A stretch of DNA of 64,000 bases from Puffinus mauretanicus (GCA_023333565.1 JAJKFH010002178.1:930001-994000), one strand, 5' to 3'; counted from the stretch's first letter, positions 23,042 to 37,250 are shown. The notes: generated from the letters alone by a model not told the origin. Numbers and translations are program-made.

Positions 23042-26000
23042 CTTATTTACAATTGTCACATATACCAGCTGCTTGGGTGAAATACTAAAAAAATCTTTTT
23101 TTTAAAAATAAGCAAACAAACAACCAACCCTATATTTGTCTAGAATGGCTTTAATGAATAACTTGCCAAGGAACTGAATGTCTCGGAGACTAATCACGCC
23201 ATACCTGTTGTAGAGCACTGTTTTAGAGCACTCCCTTATCAGATAAATACCAGAAAGCTATTGTTAGCAGTTAAATGGGACCAAAGTTCTCAGCAGAGTT
23301 TTTAATGGCCAGATACCTCTGTCACCAGACCAGGCTAATAACTAGCAAACGTGCCAGAAGATTGACGAGCTCACCACACTGGAGTGGCTGGTATCCTGCA
23401 CCAGAGGGCTGTGCAGTCAGGATTACGGGAACACACCAGACTTGTCCAGAGGAATGACACTGATTCTACCTCTGTTCTGTCTTACATGTACGAGCTGTCT
23501 GCTCCCAGGGCTAGAGACAGCTAATCATCTTAGTTTTCATCCTCAAGTTCAAACAGTGGCAGTAGAAAACTAGATGCTAATTAATAAAATGGAAATTGTA
23601 TATAAAATTGATGAAAGAAGAATGCTGGAAGGATGTTTCTGACAACAGACTTTCTTCAAACTTGTTTTCATCGTGTTGAGAACAAGAGCAAAGAGACAGA
23701 GAGGAGACAAAGCATGCAGAAAAGATGACAGAAACAGTCCCTGGGCAGGGCCACATCCTTAAGCCAATTTTAATAAAAAATGGGGATTGTAATAGAATAC
23801 AGGGCAGTGATTTAATGTGTGACTAAATCTTCATTTCAAACCTTACATAAAAAGCCCCAACTCATTTAGTCACGAATTTTCTATAGTAACCTTCTGAAAG
23901 TGTAAGGAGAGGAACAGTTTTCACTGCAAAAGATAGGCAAGCATGAGGAAATCAAAATAATGGAGGGCGTATATTCCAACACGCACCAACTGCCTGTGCC
24001 ATACCTAAAGAAATGCCTATACCTTGACACTGGCATTAAATTAAAATTTTCTGAAATCAAAATGTTTCTATGTTTCGCTAACAGTACGGATTTCAGATTT
24101 AACTAGCAGAAGTGGAAACATGAGTAGCAAGATTAGAACCAGGCTATTTAGTAGCCAAAAAAAAGACATCATTGGTTGTGTTGATGTGCAACTCCTGGTT
24201 ATGAAAACCATCAACAGAGCTTTTGTTTCTAAATGTCCCCAAATTACTGGCTCCCACAAATAAAAGAAGGGTGAAGTTTAAAATAGAGCTCATCAAATGT
24301 CAACTGTGGCTGCAGGAAACAGCAGGTGTCCTTGACCTGTAATTGTCCGCCTGCATAGATTTAAAGTCAGGCTATCCATTTCCAGGCTGCAATGAGTAGT
24401 AGAAGCCTGTCTTACTAAAACAGGGAAAAACTGTCATTGCCCCAGGACCTTGATCTGCTTTTTCAATAAAAGAGGCCACGTCTAATTTGTCAAGGCAGCT
24501 GCTCAGGGTTCAGGGCATTAGAGCTATTGTGTGATGGACTAGATCCCCAGCTGCATTCATCCACAGTCACCCGGTGAGGACAGCTCGGTGGAGGAACACA
24601 GACTGCCTCGTGCTCTTGTTTGACCCTTGTAGCACTGACATATTTATCAAGAGCTGGGAATTCGCTGTAGGGTATGCTGGCCCCACAGGGCCACTGCTCT
24701 ATCTGGAAATAGTAAAGCGTAATTGGTGGACAGGATGTTAAGTAACACCAAGTTTCATTTCTGTGGTGTTTATATTGAATATAGGGAGACGTTGTGCCAC
24801 ACAAAGATGCCGAATTGGGAGGGCAACCTAGCTGTTTAAATAAGAGATTTCTGCAACTGCTTTGAAATTTGAAGGGATTTAAGAGCAGAAAAGCTAGTAG
24901 CTGAAAGACACTTAAAGTACCTTTTGGTGTTAGTTAATGCCAGTGTACAATTAAAATGTCAATATGCTGTTAAAGATATTTGAATAATTCATTTTTCTCA
25001 TATAGTGTGTGCCTAGTTTCAATAATTGTATTAATTAATAGGTAAAATGGCCTGTAGTAATTTTACAATGACCTAAACATTGACAGTCCTGGTGCAGAGC
25101 ACTTTTAATATGATCTGTAGACTGTGAACTGTTTAATTACATGCCTCTGTACAAAACACCACCTACATTCTTCTCATATAGATAACCTTTTAGTGAATGG
25201 TATCAACATCCCTTTCAGTATGTAGGAAGGATCCTGACTGACTCTCTTCCTTTTTTTCTTAGTTTTCTTTAAGACTGTAAAAAAGGCGAGCTGGTGAGCA
25301 GGATGAGCTGGTGCTTACAGATTAACAGCATGCAGTTAATTAAAAAAAGAAAAACCTGGAGAGGGCATAATTTAGATTTTGCCATGTTAATTTTATTGAA
25401 CATTAAATACAGATAACAAATGTCATCACATTTGGAAAGTAGTCATTCCTATGAATATCCTTAGTTTAGTCAGGTGTTTAGACAGGTGTTACTTCAAGCT
25501 CTTTAATAGTCATTCAGTGAGACACTATAGTCTCTGGTATCCGATTACTGTTGCTATGACTTTTGCTAGATTTTAATCATGTGTTCTAAGATTTTCTGTG
25601 CCAGTAGCTGAGAAGAAGGATAGCAAAAAATACGTTGTTATTCTCATGTTACAAAAAAGAGTCTTAAGGGCATTTTATTGAGAAGTTTTGAAGCAGATAG
25701 TGCAAATTTACCGTTATATCAAAAATGTGCATCCTGACATCCCCGTGAGGGAAGAAAGAGCTTCATTGGCCAAGCTGTAATTTTTTGAAAAAATCTCAGT
25801 CCCTCATACCCAGAAGAGACTTGTCACAGTTAGACAACTAAATACACAGACAACTCCATGTACATTGAGCATTGGTGCTGTGACTGATAAGCACTTTAAC
25901 CACTAGCTGATAGCCTGACAGCTCTCTCTGCCCCAGCAGATCAGAATAAGTCAGAGTCCCTGCTAAAGTAGATTTTAACAGCTCCATTGGCATTAGAAGA

Positions 26001-29000
26001 GCTTAGGGCAGTTTATAGAGAAGTTGCTCAGGAAGCATTAAGAGGCATTTCTGCCACAGCTGTACAATACAGCAAACATTTGGAAATGGCTAACAGCACA
26101 TTCATCACCAACTTTGTGTTGGCCAGGAAGAATACCTGTAATATTCTGAAATAGTGAGTCCCAATGGGTAACCTCCAGACCAGTTCCAGCCTCCCATGTC
26201 TACCAAAGTGGTTAGCCCTGGATGTTAAACTGTAGTTCTCCCACCAGCAACCAAAGATTGCTATCTTCTGTGAAATAAAATCTCAGATGAAGGTGCAGCT
26301 TGATAGCATTGTCACAACTGGGCATAAACTAGACAGTTCTTTCATATGCCCAACAAGGATTTTTTTAATTGGAAAATAACACCAGCTGCATGCTGTCAAT
26401 AATATGCCATCTTGTTCATGCTCCATTCCATCTTACCCACAATTGTGATAGAAAATAAAAGAACAGCTGTTAAAAAAAACTGGGGGAAGCAGGCACATTT
26501 TTAAAGCCCTACAAAGCTACTGTTATTCACTATCATGTTCTTGTAGAAAGAAACAGAGGGGGTTTTTTGGAGAGCCTGAAAGATCTGCAATTACTAAACA
26601 CAAACAGTATCAGCACAGACAGGGAATTTAAGCGTGCACAGAAACACCTCCTGAACAGCAGCAGACCAAAGCCTTCATTAAAATAATTCCAAAACTCTTT
26701 TGAGAAGCATGTATTTTCCAGGTGTTTCCTTATACTTTAAATCAGAAAACTATACTGAATTCCTGTTTGGAAGCAAGCAGGGTGAGTGAGACAGAAGCCA
26801 TAATGCCGGGTAAACACTGAGTACCGCTTGTTTTTAAAGAAGCTAACAGAAGTGGTCTTGTCATGTGGTGCGGAAAAGGCCATTGGTAGTTTCTTTGAGC
26901 TTGTGGTCAGCACTGGAGAAACTTAATTCCTGCCACCAGCTTATAGCTCCCATCAAACTGTTCAACAATCCTCCATGTGTATTCGTTGCTGAATGAGTCC
27001 CAATCAGAGGCTCTCAAAGGAAGGCACAGAGCAGGAGTGCCCTCTGTCCCTTCTTCTGCCTGCTCGCCCCCCAGAACCTCTTGCATTCACCACAGAGCCT
27101 GCCCAGAGGTTTGGGCAATCACAGCTCATAATAAAGAACATAAAGAGCACTGCTCTTTTTTTGCAGATAGCATTCAGCTTTATGGCTACAAAACACTAGT
27201 CTCTATTCAGTGTCTTAAAGAGGTCTTACAGTCCTGCAGCACTTTATATGCTTTTTGTCTAAATATGACCAAGCTACAGGCAATGACCTGAGGCATTCAT
27301 CCAGTAAGACCAATTAATTTTCCATACCCAGGGGGATTTGTATATCTCAGAGTACCATTCTCGCTCATTGAACTAGATTACTAATATCAAATCAGTGGGT
27401 ACTTTCACATACCCAGCATGAAGACCTGGAAAGACAATACAGTTTCTCTCTACTTGCTCATGGCAAGACAACTTGATAACATCAGCTGTGCTTCCCTGAA
27501 AGGTTTGGTCTCACTGTGTTTAGAAAGGAGAAAAGAAAATAAATTTATATTACTGAGAGAAAAGAGATTGTGATAAAATTTGTTAGGGTCCCAATGCTAG
27601 GAAAAAAATAAGGTTTTAACCTCTCACATGGAAATTTGTGTATCTGTAGATCTGTAAACGTATCTTAAGAACTAGTCTACAGATATGAAAAAAGCCGGTC
27701 ATGTTCCTTGTTATAGCACCTTCGTGTTGATTGCTGTGCAAGCTGCCTGGTTTGCCTGCAGCAGTGGAAAATACTGGCTTAAAGAAAGAGCATGAGCAGA
27801 AACTGAACAAACACTGCAGTAAATCCAGAAAATGGAGATTTGATCCAGTACCAGAACTGAGTAGAAGGCTGGGAGAGTTGTATTACAGAAACACTGCTGC
27901 TTGTGAGATGTGTGATAAAGCAAATATACAGGTACATCTGCCTGGCCTGTTGCTGGACAGTCAAGAGGGTGTCTGGATGGGCTTTAAATGTATGTTGGAG
28001 AAGACACTGGTTTGCACGCACTGCTGTGGATAGGTTGCTGCTGGCCCCAGGGCAGCTTTCTTGAAGCTGGGTCAGGTACCTGCTTGCTAAAGTATGTCCT
28101 CTGAGATGAAGCTACAGGTTCACCTCATCCAGGGAAGCAGACTGGCTGGAGTAGTCACTGAGCACGTTAAAAAATGCACAGACAGGAAACGTCAACAAAG
28201 TTATGGCATCAAAGTGTAAATGTACATGCTGTGCCTGCAAGGTGGGGAGGTGATAAAAAAGTAGGTCAAAAAATGCAGAGAACTATAAATTTGACAGAGA
28301 GAAAAATGTATGAAGGAAGCCACACTGGAGATAGAAAATGAAATAAGTGAGAGAGAGATGATAGCACCAGGACAAGAAGTCCATCAGGGAAATGCTGTCT
28401 TTTACCTCAGGATGTGGCTGGAGTAACCCTGCTTGCTTTACTGGAGATACTGTGGATTCAACTGAATGTAAGTGAGAGGAAAGAAGGCTTCTGATATTTA
28501 TATTGGAAGAGTATGAGATACAGAAAAAGAACTAGCAGTAAAATTAGTCTTGCTGACTGTTATGGCCAGTGTTTCAAACTCATCATAATTCCTCAGTCAC
28601 TTAATGTATTCAAAGGCAGATGAGGCTATGGGACCGCCATACGGAGGAAATGATAAACCTAACATCAGACGTGAATGAGCTATTTTTTGCCTACAGCACC
28701 AGCCCTGCAAATACTTCTAGAAGATGCTTCTTCTACTGATCACTGGGGGCATGTTTTAATTCTTAAGTCCAGGTCTTTTGACTACACCTGCAGTGTTCAT
28801 GAATGTAGGAGAAATGAAGAGTTAATCCACAGTGTTTGCTTTCTGTCACAAAATATACAGTGCTGGCATTTTAATGACAGAAAAGGTTTCATCCTCTCTC
28901 TGTGTAAGAGCAGACCTAACGTGGGGTCCAGCCATGTTCCTAACGTGCACCAGCAACCCAGCTGTGGGCAGGAGGACTATCCCTAAGAAATACAGTCTGT

Positions 29001-29629
29001 GTGCATGAGTAAACGTTGGCTTGGTCACATAGTTGTTCAACAGTTTAATAATCATTTCCAGGGACCTCATGGAACAGGATATATAGGGTACAGTCTTATT
29101 ATTTAAATGTCTTGCATGTTTAATAGATGGCTCCTTTGTTAGTTCAGCTGTAATGTGTTCAGTCACACTAGTAGCTCAAAACTAGCATTTCCATTTTTGT
29201 GTCTTTAAAGAAGATCAGAGCTGATGAGGAAACAATTTTTGCTTTTAGGTCGTATGCAGTGTTTGAAATTTAACCCCAGTTCTTCCATAAGGCTGCTTTG
29301 AGCTTCAGCCTGCTAAGCAGAGCTGCTTATGTTGACATTCAGCAAACTTCACTTTTCCCTGTTGTGCAGAAAGGCCATAGTTCAAAACAGGCTGTAAAAA
29401 AGGAGAGGAAAAGCCACAGAATTTCTCAGTGACAGCTTCTCTTTCCTTGACACTGTTCATAAAAACTGCTTCCAGAAAGGCACTGGGCTGCCCAGAATGC
29501 ATAATGCCCACAGCAGGAAAAAAAATAAAAATACAGCATTTGTTGTGTGCCACCAGAGGAGCTCCATGCAGTGAAATGGGAACTGTGAAGATGAGAGATT
29601 CACTTTGCAGGCTACAACAACTTCTCTGG

Positions 29630-30368
29630 AGCCCTGAAACCAATCTGGGTGGAGAACAGATTGAGAGCAGCCCTGCTGAGAAGGACTTGGGGGTATTGGT
29701 TGACGAGAAGCTCAACATGATCCAGCAATGTGCACTTGCAGCCCAGAAGACCATCCGTATCCTGGGCTGCATCAAAAGAAGTGTGGCCAGCAGGTCGAGG
29801 GAGGTGATTCTGCCCCTCTACTCTGCTCTGGTGAGACCCCACCTGCAGTACTGTGTCCAGCTCTGGGGTCCCCAGTACAAGAAAGACATGGGCCTGTTGG
29901 AGCGGGTCCAGAGGAGGACCACAAAAATGATCAGGGGAATGGAACACCTCTCCTACGAAGACAGGATGAGAGAGTTGGGGTCGTTCAGCCTGGAGAAGGC
30001 TCCAGGAAGACCTTATAGCAGCCTTTCGGTACTTAAAGGGGGCTTATAAGAAAGCTGGAGAGGGACTTTTTACAAGGGTATGTAGTGTTAGGACAAGGGG
30101 TAACAGCTTTAAACTGAAAGAGGGTAGATTTAGGTTAGATATAGGGAAGAAATTCTTCACTATGAGGATGGTGAAGCACTGGAACAGGTTGCCCAGAGAA
30201 GTTGTGGATGCCCCATCCCTGGAAGTGTTCAAGGCCAGGTTGGATGGGGCTTTGAGCAACCTGGTCTAGTGGAAGATGTGCCTGTCCATAGCAAGGGGGG
30301 TTGGAACTAGCTGATTTTTAAAGTCTTTCCAATCCAAACCATTCTATGATTCTATGATTCTATGATTC
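29630..30368 (+). mobile_element. CR1 LINE, 5'-truncated, + strand
   Basis: The element encodes the C-terminal part of CR1 ORF2 (reverse transcriptase protein): [56 protein letters not shown] and [20 protein letters not shown]. The frame breaks near 30000, where a few bases of the expected EKRRL region are missing, so it is not functional. The 3' UTR follows and ends at three ATTCTATG octamers (30341-30364), the diagnostic CR1 terminus. Most of the element is absent at the 5' end, as usual for CR1. High apparent similarity to neognath CR1 copies suggests a moderately young insertion. The 5' boundary is approximate. Confidence 0.95.
30341..30368 (+). repeat. (ATTCTATG)n terminal octamers of CR1
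   Basis: There are three full ATTCTATG units plus a partial fourth. These are the 3' end of the CR1 element and mark its precise right boundary. Confidence 0.95.
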
Positions 30369-33194
30369 ATATTCAGCCAAATATATGTAAATCTGGTTTA
30401 ACCCAGCTGTGAAAGATCCCCTGAAGTAAACTAATAAAGAGCAGCTGGATATGTTTAAGCTCATCCCAGGCATAGTAGAAAGGTCCCAGAATGTGCACTG
30501 AGCTTTTTTTACGTCATTAGAGGAAACGCAGCAGACTTTAAAGGAAACTTGTGTTTTAAGATGCAAAGCAGCATAAAGTTTGCCTCTGCTGAGACAAGCT
30601 ACAGAAGAATTAATTTTCCTTGACATTTGGATTTTATACAACTTGTTTTAACTACCATGAATGCCTGTGTTTTACTTTTTTGAAGGACCTGCTACGTCTG
30701 CTTATTCCCTATCACACAGAGGCATCTAAAATTATCATTGCTCACTGGGAAAGGATGAGAGGTGAAGGAAAGTACTGAAAATCAGGAAAGTGCAAAATAA
30801 TCAGCCACTGCATGCCACCTGCCAGTGGGAGAAAGGTCAAGCACTTTCTAGAGCAAGAGCTGGCCTTGAGCCTAGCCACTGGGACAAATAAAATTGGGCT
30901 GGCTTTAGGACTGTAATGACATTCATCATTATAGTACAGATCCAGGAGGTTGTGTATCTCAAATCTTCTCCCATACCTGCAAACTTAATAAACTGGTTTA
31001 TTTGCAGAGATACTGCTTAGAAGTGACACAATTAAAAAAGCTCTAAGAACTTGCTATTCCAGTCCTTTTCAGGTCTGCTTCCCCTTTGTTTCAGTGGGGG
31101 TGGGAGTTGCCTGAGCATGAATTTGCTGGTTCAAATCTTGTAATTTCCATCTATAGCAATCCCTTTCTAATTTCTCAAAATTCACAAGTGTGGTCATGGT
31201 GTAGGTTTTGTATGGCAACTGTGGCATGCAGAAAAATCGGATTGCAGGCTCATAATTGAACTAAAAACAGGTAATTGAAATCCGTTCTGAAAATGTTGCT
31301 TCAAGACTCACAGGTTATCTCATATGGACATGGCGGAGTCATTTCTCTCACCATTCTTGCTTAATTTATCTAGCTTAAAAAAAATACAAGAATGAGAATT
31401 CTCCATCCTTCCATTGAGAGCGAAGCCACCTGTTGATCTCCCCTCTTTTAGTAAATTACAACCATCTTTTTTCTATAGAGACTCACGTTGACAGTCATGC
31501 ATCAAAAGTGGAGAGAAGTGATATAATTTGGACTATTTGAAAGGAGAAATAAAACCACCCTTAGAGATCATTAGATGAACCTTTCCTGGAGGGATTACTT
31601 CTGAAATAGGTCTGATTAAGGGCCACTGACAGAGGCCACTGTGGCTGATTTGATTGTTTAGATCCTTTTCAAGACCTTGTTACATGTTACTTCAGGCACG
31701 TTATATATTGATTTTCTTTTCATAGTTTTGAAGTACGATTTCTCCTCATACCGCTAATGATCCCCAGGCCTCTTGTAACTGAAGGTTTTTTCTTTACCAA
31801 ACTCATTCTTCTCTCCAAGCGCATGCATCCTCTTTTCCTTTGCTGGATGTCTTCAACTGCTAGCTTGGGCAACTGGCTTTGAGAGCCGTAGGGCAGAATC
31901 TGGGGGGAGATGGAGCGCTCTTCTCAGCACAGTCATGCAAAACTTACAGTTGCAGACCTTGACAAATCAACAATACAGCTTTACTGCGAGGGGAGGGAAA
32001 AAAAGCATTTGCCAGCAGCTTTAACTATGAATGTTTGAGCTGTTTTTTTCCAGCTGGTGACACCAAGAGTCCAGAAAAACGAATACGGGGTAGAATTGCA
32101 CTGAGTCAGCAGAACAAGTCCTTGCAGCCAGAAGGAAGATGAAGGAAAAAGCTTACTTACTGTTTTCAACAAAGCAGTTCCAATAAAGTGGCGAACATCA
32201 AATCATTGAGATTATAATGTGGCTGGTTTATGTCAAACCTTGAAATCATTCTTCAAGAAAAACAATGAGATAAGATCTCAGAAATGCATGGTGGACTCTG
32301 GTCATTCCTGAATTTGCTATCACTTTAAATTGGGGTGTCCAGTCTAGATACATCTGATTTTTTTTTATTCCTGTTGCTGGTGAAAAAGGAAGAAGAAAGC
32401 TTGTTAATACCTGCAGGGATTTTCCAGGCTGAAATAGTCTTTTAGCAGCATGAGACTGCCTGTAAACACAGTTCTAACACCTGGAGACACATGTTGAAAA
32501 CCTATTCAGTGGTACTTAAAAAAGATATTCCAAAGCCCATAAAACCTCCATTCATAATGAGTCTATACCAGCGTTTCTTGCAAGTCTGAGCAGAGGGAGA
32601 CGTACATCAGACAGAGAAGCTTGCACTGAAGAATGAAATTAACTGCACCATTTTCCCCTTAAATAACAACAGTCAAGAAATCATTGTGCCTTTCTGGAAC
32701 AATGACTTGTTCTGTGGAAAGTCTCAGGTGATTTTGTAGGTGTTGGAGGTGGAAGTGGGCTCATTCCCATTTAGCTAGAGAGGTGAAGTTTAGGATAGCA
32801 ACGACACTCACTCCCTGACTGCTGTTAATGTGTGGTCTAGACGTAAATATTACCTTATTCCCTCATAGTTATTCCCCCACTTTCCTGCCAAAACATCATT
32901 CATTTTCCACCTCTGTGTTTCAGTTTTGTGTGTGCCACCATTTTGGGCTATTACTTTACCATCTGTTGCAGGCAACTTTGGAAAGCTAAACAATGACAGC
33001 TCCTTGCAGAGGTGATCACAGAGCCTTCTTGGTGGACATGGCATGTGGTCAGGGGTACACCTCTCACAGCCGTACATCATTTGTGGGACAGAGGTGTCTT
33101 TGTGTCCACACTACAGCTAACTGTAGTGCTCGAACCGAAAGCGTTATTTTTGGTGACAGGTAACTAGGTTATTCACACACAGGTACTTGTAGTT

Positions 33195-33262
33195 ATAGGA
33201 CCAGGTATTGCTCTCTGCCCTGCTCTTGTTATTCTCACTGACTTCAGCTTGGTTGTGAAAGA
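33195..33262. repeat. Possible MITE relic
   Basis: AGGACCAGGTATTGCTCTCT, then TTATTCTCACTGACTTCAGC and TTGGTTGTGAAAGA resemble the GGGCCAGATTCTGCTCTC...ATTGACTTCAGTGG...GTGTGAATGAGAG layout of the old palindromic element. It is diverged. Confidence 0.35.
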
Positions 33263-36200
33263 AGGCAGCGTCCAGACTATTGTATCACTAAAACAGCCTC
33301 ACATTAAGCTATTCAAACTGGGAGGTAGTTTGTTGTTTGTCTTCATTCATCGAGCAATTGTGAGGTTTATAAGCTGGAATTTCAGTTTGTACTCACTGCG
33401 AAGCGTACGCCAGAACCTAGACCTAGAGGAATGTGACTGTAGGGCTCTTCTTCATGTTCTGCCGTCCCTGTCCCTGATCACAGATGAGACAAAGAAATTT
33501 AGGCTTTATCATGGGATCTTTCTTTTTATACTGTACATGCTAAAAGAACACAGCTCTTTTGCTGGGCCTCTGGAGTTGAGGTCTCCTTTCTGCAGATGCC
33601 TGTTAATTGCTGTTCTCCTGAGACAGACACCTTACTTCAGATTTCTTTCCAGGTAGACCTTTGATCAACACTTTTCAACTGCAGCTTTTCAGCAGGTTTT
33701 AGCTCACTTTCATTTGCTTCTGAGAAATTAAGTCAAAGACTTGGCAGAAGTCAAAAGGTATCATACTTAATGTTTCCCCATAAAAAGTAAGCCATTTATC
33801 CTGTCAAAAAAAGAAGTTTGTCTGGTTTAATGTAATTTATTCTTGGCAAATTTGCTTTGACCTTTTTTTTTTTGTAATTACTTTATCATGCTTTGCATGC
33901 TCATAAAATTGATTGTTTAATCACTTGTTGTAGTGTCATTCCCATTCTAAAAATTGGACTGGCAGGTCTGTCGTTTGCTAGGTCCTCCCTTTGGCTCATC
34001 TCAAAGGCAGGTAATATGCTTGTCCTTTTCCGGAGCTCTTGATGCTCATACTTCCTCCAGCGTTCTCCAAGGTACTGCACAGTGTCTAGAAATGGCTTTG
34101 GCTAGCTCCTTAAGCAGTCAGGGACAAACTCCTTTAGGCAACTTGAAAACATCTACATTATCTAAATATTTTTACCTCTTCTCTCTGTTCTGGTCGACAT
34201 TTATTCCCTGACGTTTTTACATTTCTGATCACAGATCAGAGTCGGGGTTTTTGCTGAAAAGCAGAGCAGAAGAAGGAGTAAATGCTTCAGTCTCCGTGTC
34301 TTTCCTTACCTGTCCTCTTTTATTGAAGTTTGTTGTACTAATATTCATTATTCTTATTCAGCTATGCTCATGCCAGCTATTCTTTAGAATGATGAACTCT
34401 ATACCTTTGTGATTATTTCATCCTAATTACATTTCTGCCCTCGGAAGTTCTTTCCTGTTAGAATTAGAAGGAGCAGAACATGCCCAGAATAGCTTCATCA
34501 GCATTTTCATACAAAAATACTTTCAACACTGTGCACATCTTGCTTTAACTTGTTTTTTAGCAGATATAGAGGTACAGTCCTAACCCCTGAATACTTTTGT
34601 TAATTGGTGAAAAGAAGCAGCCTCATCTGCTTTCTGCTTATGATGACCTAGTGTACGGTAGATCTATATCATTGTATCACCTCTGGTCTTTTCTTTTCTC
34701 TCTTATTTTCACCCAGAGACATTCAACAAGTCTGCTTCTCACCTTTTCCAGAACTTTAGAAAAAGTATATGTATTATTGACATAAAATTTAACGTCTCCT
34801 GGCTTTTTCCCCAACTACCTTTGGTCAACAAGCTAGATCAATACTCTACACGTGTGATTTATCCAAGTACTAGCTTATTTCAGATTTGAAACACTTTGAA
34901 GGCTCTTCCTAAATGTCTTCTTAACCAACTAGCCAGCCAACACTGTGTATCTTACTTACAAGCTCTCCTGGAAGAAAGAATGAATTATGTATAGCAGAAT
35001 AATACAATACCATATCAGGTATTCTCTCTCATTAGATGAGAAAGAAGAGGTGATTTTGCATGTTCCAGACTGTTACAGTACAGGGCACACTGACTGAGAA
35101 AATGAATGGTGATGTTAGGAGATGCAGACAAAAGGACATAGGATGAAATTACAGAAAGTTAGTGGAGGAGGAAGGATCAGGTTGTCTACGGGAATCAGAA
35201 TGGCCATGAAAAGTGGAGGATATCAGGTGACTAGCCTGGCTCTTTTAGTAGCCAGAAATAATAGTACATCATATGTGGGAAGACCCTGAAGTCATAAGCC
35301 CAGTTCTGATTTGCAAGGGACAGAGCTTGACTTAACTGGAAGACTTCAGGGAGATAGATAAGTGTCAGCATGTTTGTGGCATTAGCGACATGTAAGGTCT
35401 GATCCTTAAGGGTGCAAATATTTAACCTTGTCTACGTCTTTGAAGCTTTTTCAGTTTTACTACTATTTTTACGACCAGACCCCTCCCAAGCATAATGTTA
35501 ATACAGGTAATTCTGTCAACAATATCCCAGCAAAGAACAGCTGGTTATTATCCATGGTGATATGTCTCCATGTACTACAGAAAACAGTCAAGAGTATGGA
35601 TGAGCAGTTCAGACCACATAAAATGAAATAAGCAATGTATTTTCACATTTGAAAAGAACATATTGTGAACAGGAAAAGTGCTAAACATAATATTTTAAAA
35701 GTAAAAGTACTTAATTTAGAATAATTGTTTTGTTATTAAATATAAGATAAAAATAATTTAATGATATTTTTATCTATCATATTTTGTCTGGTTCCATAGC
35801 ATTTTATGCAGCCAGCCCAGTCAGTTTTCCAGTACAAAATGTCTTAGAAGGATGTCAGTTAATATATAGCTATAAGACTTTTCAATAGCAGATATTTCCT
35901 CAAAGCTGGGAGTCCAAATGCTTTACTTGAGTTTCAAAAATGTAGGCCCTACATTTTTCTGATTATTTTCTCCATTTATTTTAATTCTTTGAATAATGAG
36001 TGCTAATGCATGATGCTGGACTGAGCTTGGGGACTGTGGTGTTCTTTAAGAACTGCAGGATAGGTAAAAGCGCACACAATGCAGTCTGTAAAGGGGCACA
36101 AACACTGTCCTGTCTGTTTGCTTTCAAACAGGCTTGTTTTGGGGACATAGTTGGGATCACACACTTGCTTATTCATCCTAGTCTGTGAAGGCAGTTACTA

Positions 36201-36949
36201 CTTACGCTAGGGGCTTGAGATGTTGATTGACGACGACTGCAATTATCAGCCTATTTCATATTAGATTCTCCTCCACTGTGGTCATGGCAGTAGGATGCTG
36301 AACGTTCCTCATACTTTTTCATTACTTAATTGTATCTATTTTATAAACATTAATGCAGGTCAGATCTTGCCCATCTTATTTCATTTAAGTTAAAGTTGTT
36401 GGAATTCTTGCATAACGAAAGACACATGGATGTGATCCATGATAAAAAATAAATTATATCATTAACCTGACATTGTGCTCAGAGAAGATCCACGTGCCTA
36501 GAGCAAAGCCACTAACGTTAAATATCTTTTAAGTTGAGTATAGAAAACATAATAAACATCAAGAAGGTTTGAGCTCAAGAGGAACTAGCTGGAATCAGGC
36601 TGTTTTAAGATCCTCATAAAATTTCTGCTGATAAAACACCTGCAGCGTGAGCAACATGGTTTCAGCTGCCCCTTTAGAACACATGGTCACTCAGTCTGAA
36701 CTGTGTGGTAATTTTGTAACGTGAGTTGAATGATTCAATATCCGTTGGTAATGTAAAACTGAAGATTCCATGTTGCTTTTGTATGCAGTGATGCAGGTTT
36801 GTGCTTAAGCCTATCATTCTCAGAGTAGGACTTAGCCTAAAGCAGAAGGCTGAGGGTGGAGAACAACCTCACTTAGCTAGCCACTTAGGCATGGACGTGA
36901 GCTTTCAGCCATTCCCTCGCATCCTGTCACCGGACACCTGAGAGAGAGA

Positions 36950-37250
36950 TCAGCACTTCCCTCTCCACTCCCCGTCGTGAGGAACTTTTAGATAACATGA
37001 GGTGTCCTCTAAGCTGAACAAACCGAGTATCTTCAACTGCTCTTCATCAGTCATGCCCTGTAGTCTTTTCGCCATCTTTGTTGCCCTCTTTTGGACACAT
37101 TCTAATACTTTTGTACGGTTGGCCCTTTTGGCCACCAGGCACATTGTTGACTCGTATTGAGCTTACCATCAACCAAAACCACCAGATCCCTTTCTGCAGG
37201 CCTGCACTCCAGCTTCTGGTCCCCCAGTCTATACATAAAATGATACTAAG
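36950..37250 (-). mobile_element. CR1 LINE fragment, - strand, internally deleted
   Basis: Read on the minus strand it encodes KVLECVQKRATKMAKRLQG and LKILGLFSLED, matching the conserved ERVQRRATKM...ELGLFSLE segment of CR1 ORF2. The upstream part, GCAGAAAGGGATCTGGTGG with GTTGATGGTAAGCTCAATA, matches the preceding CR1 region (RDLGVLVD.KLN). The segment that normally joins them (ILGCIK through LWGP) is missing, so the copy carries an internal deletion of roughly 100-150 bp. It is older and more diverged than the 29.6 kb copy. Confidence 0.85.

Noticed and set aside
29429..30049. 206-codon open frame as a host gene
   Set aside because: The readable part is CR1 ORF2 protein; the upstream part is chance extension.
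33249..33656. 135-codon + strand open frame in the large intron
   Set aside because: Hydrophobic composition with no family resemblance, no splice context with SEMA6A, and an MITE-like sequence overlapping its start.
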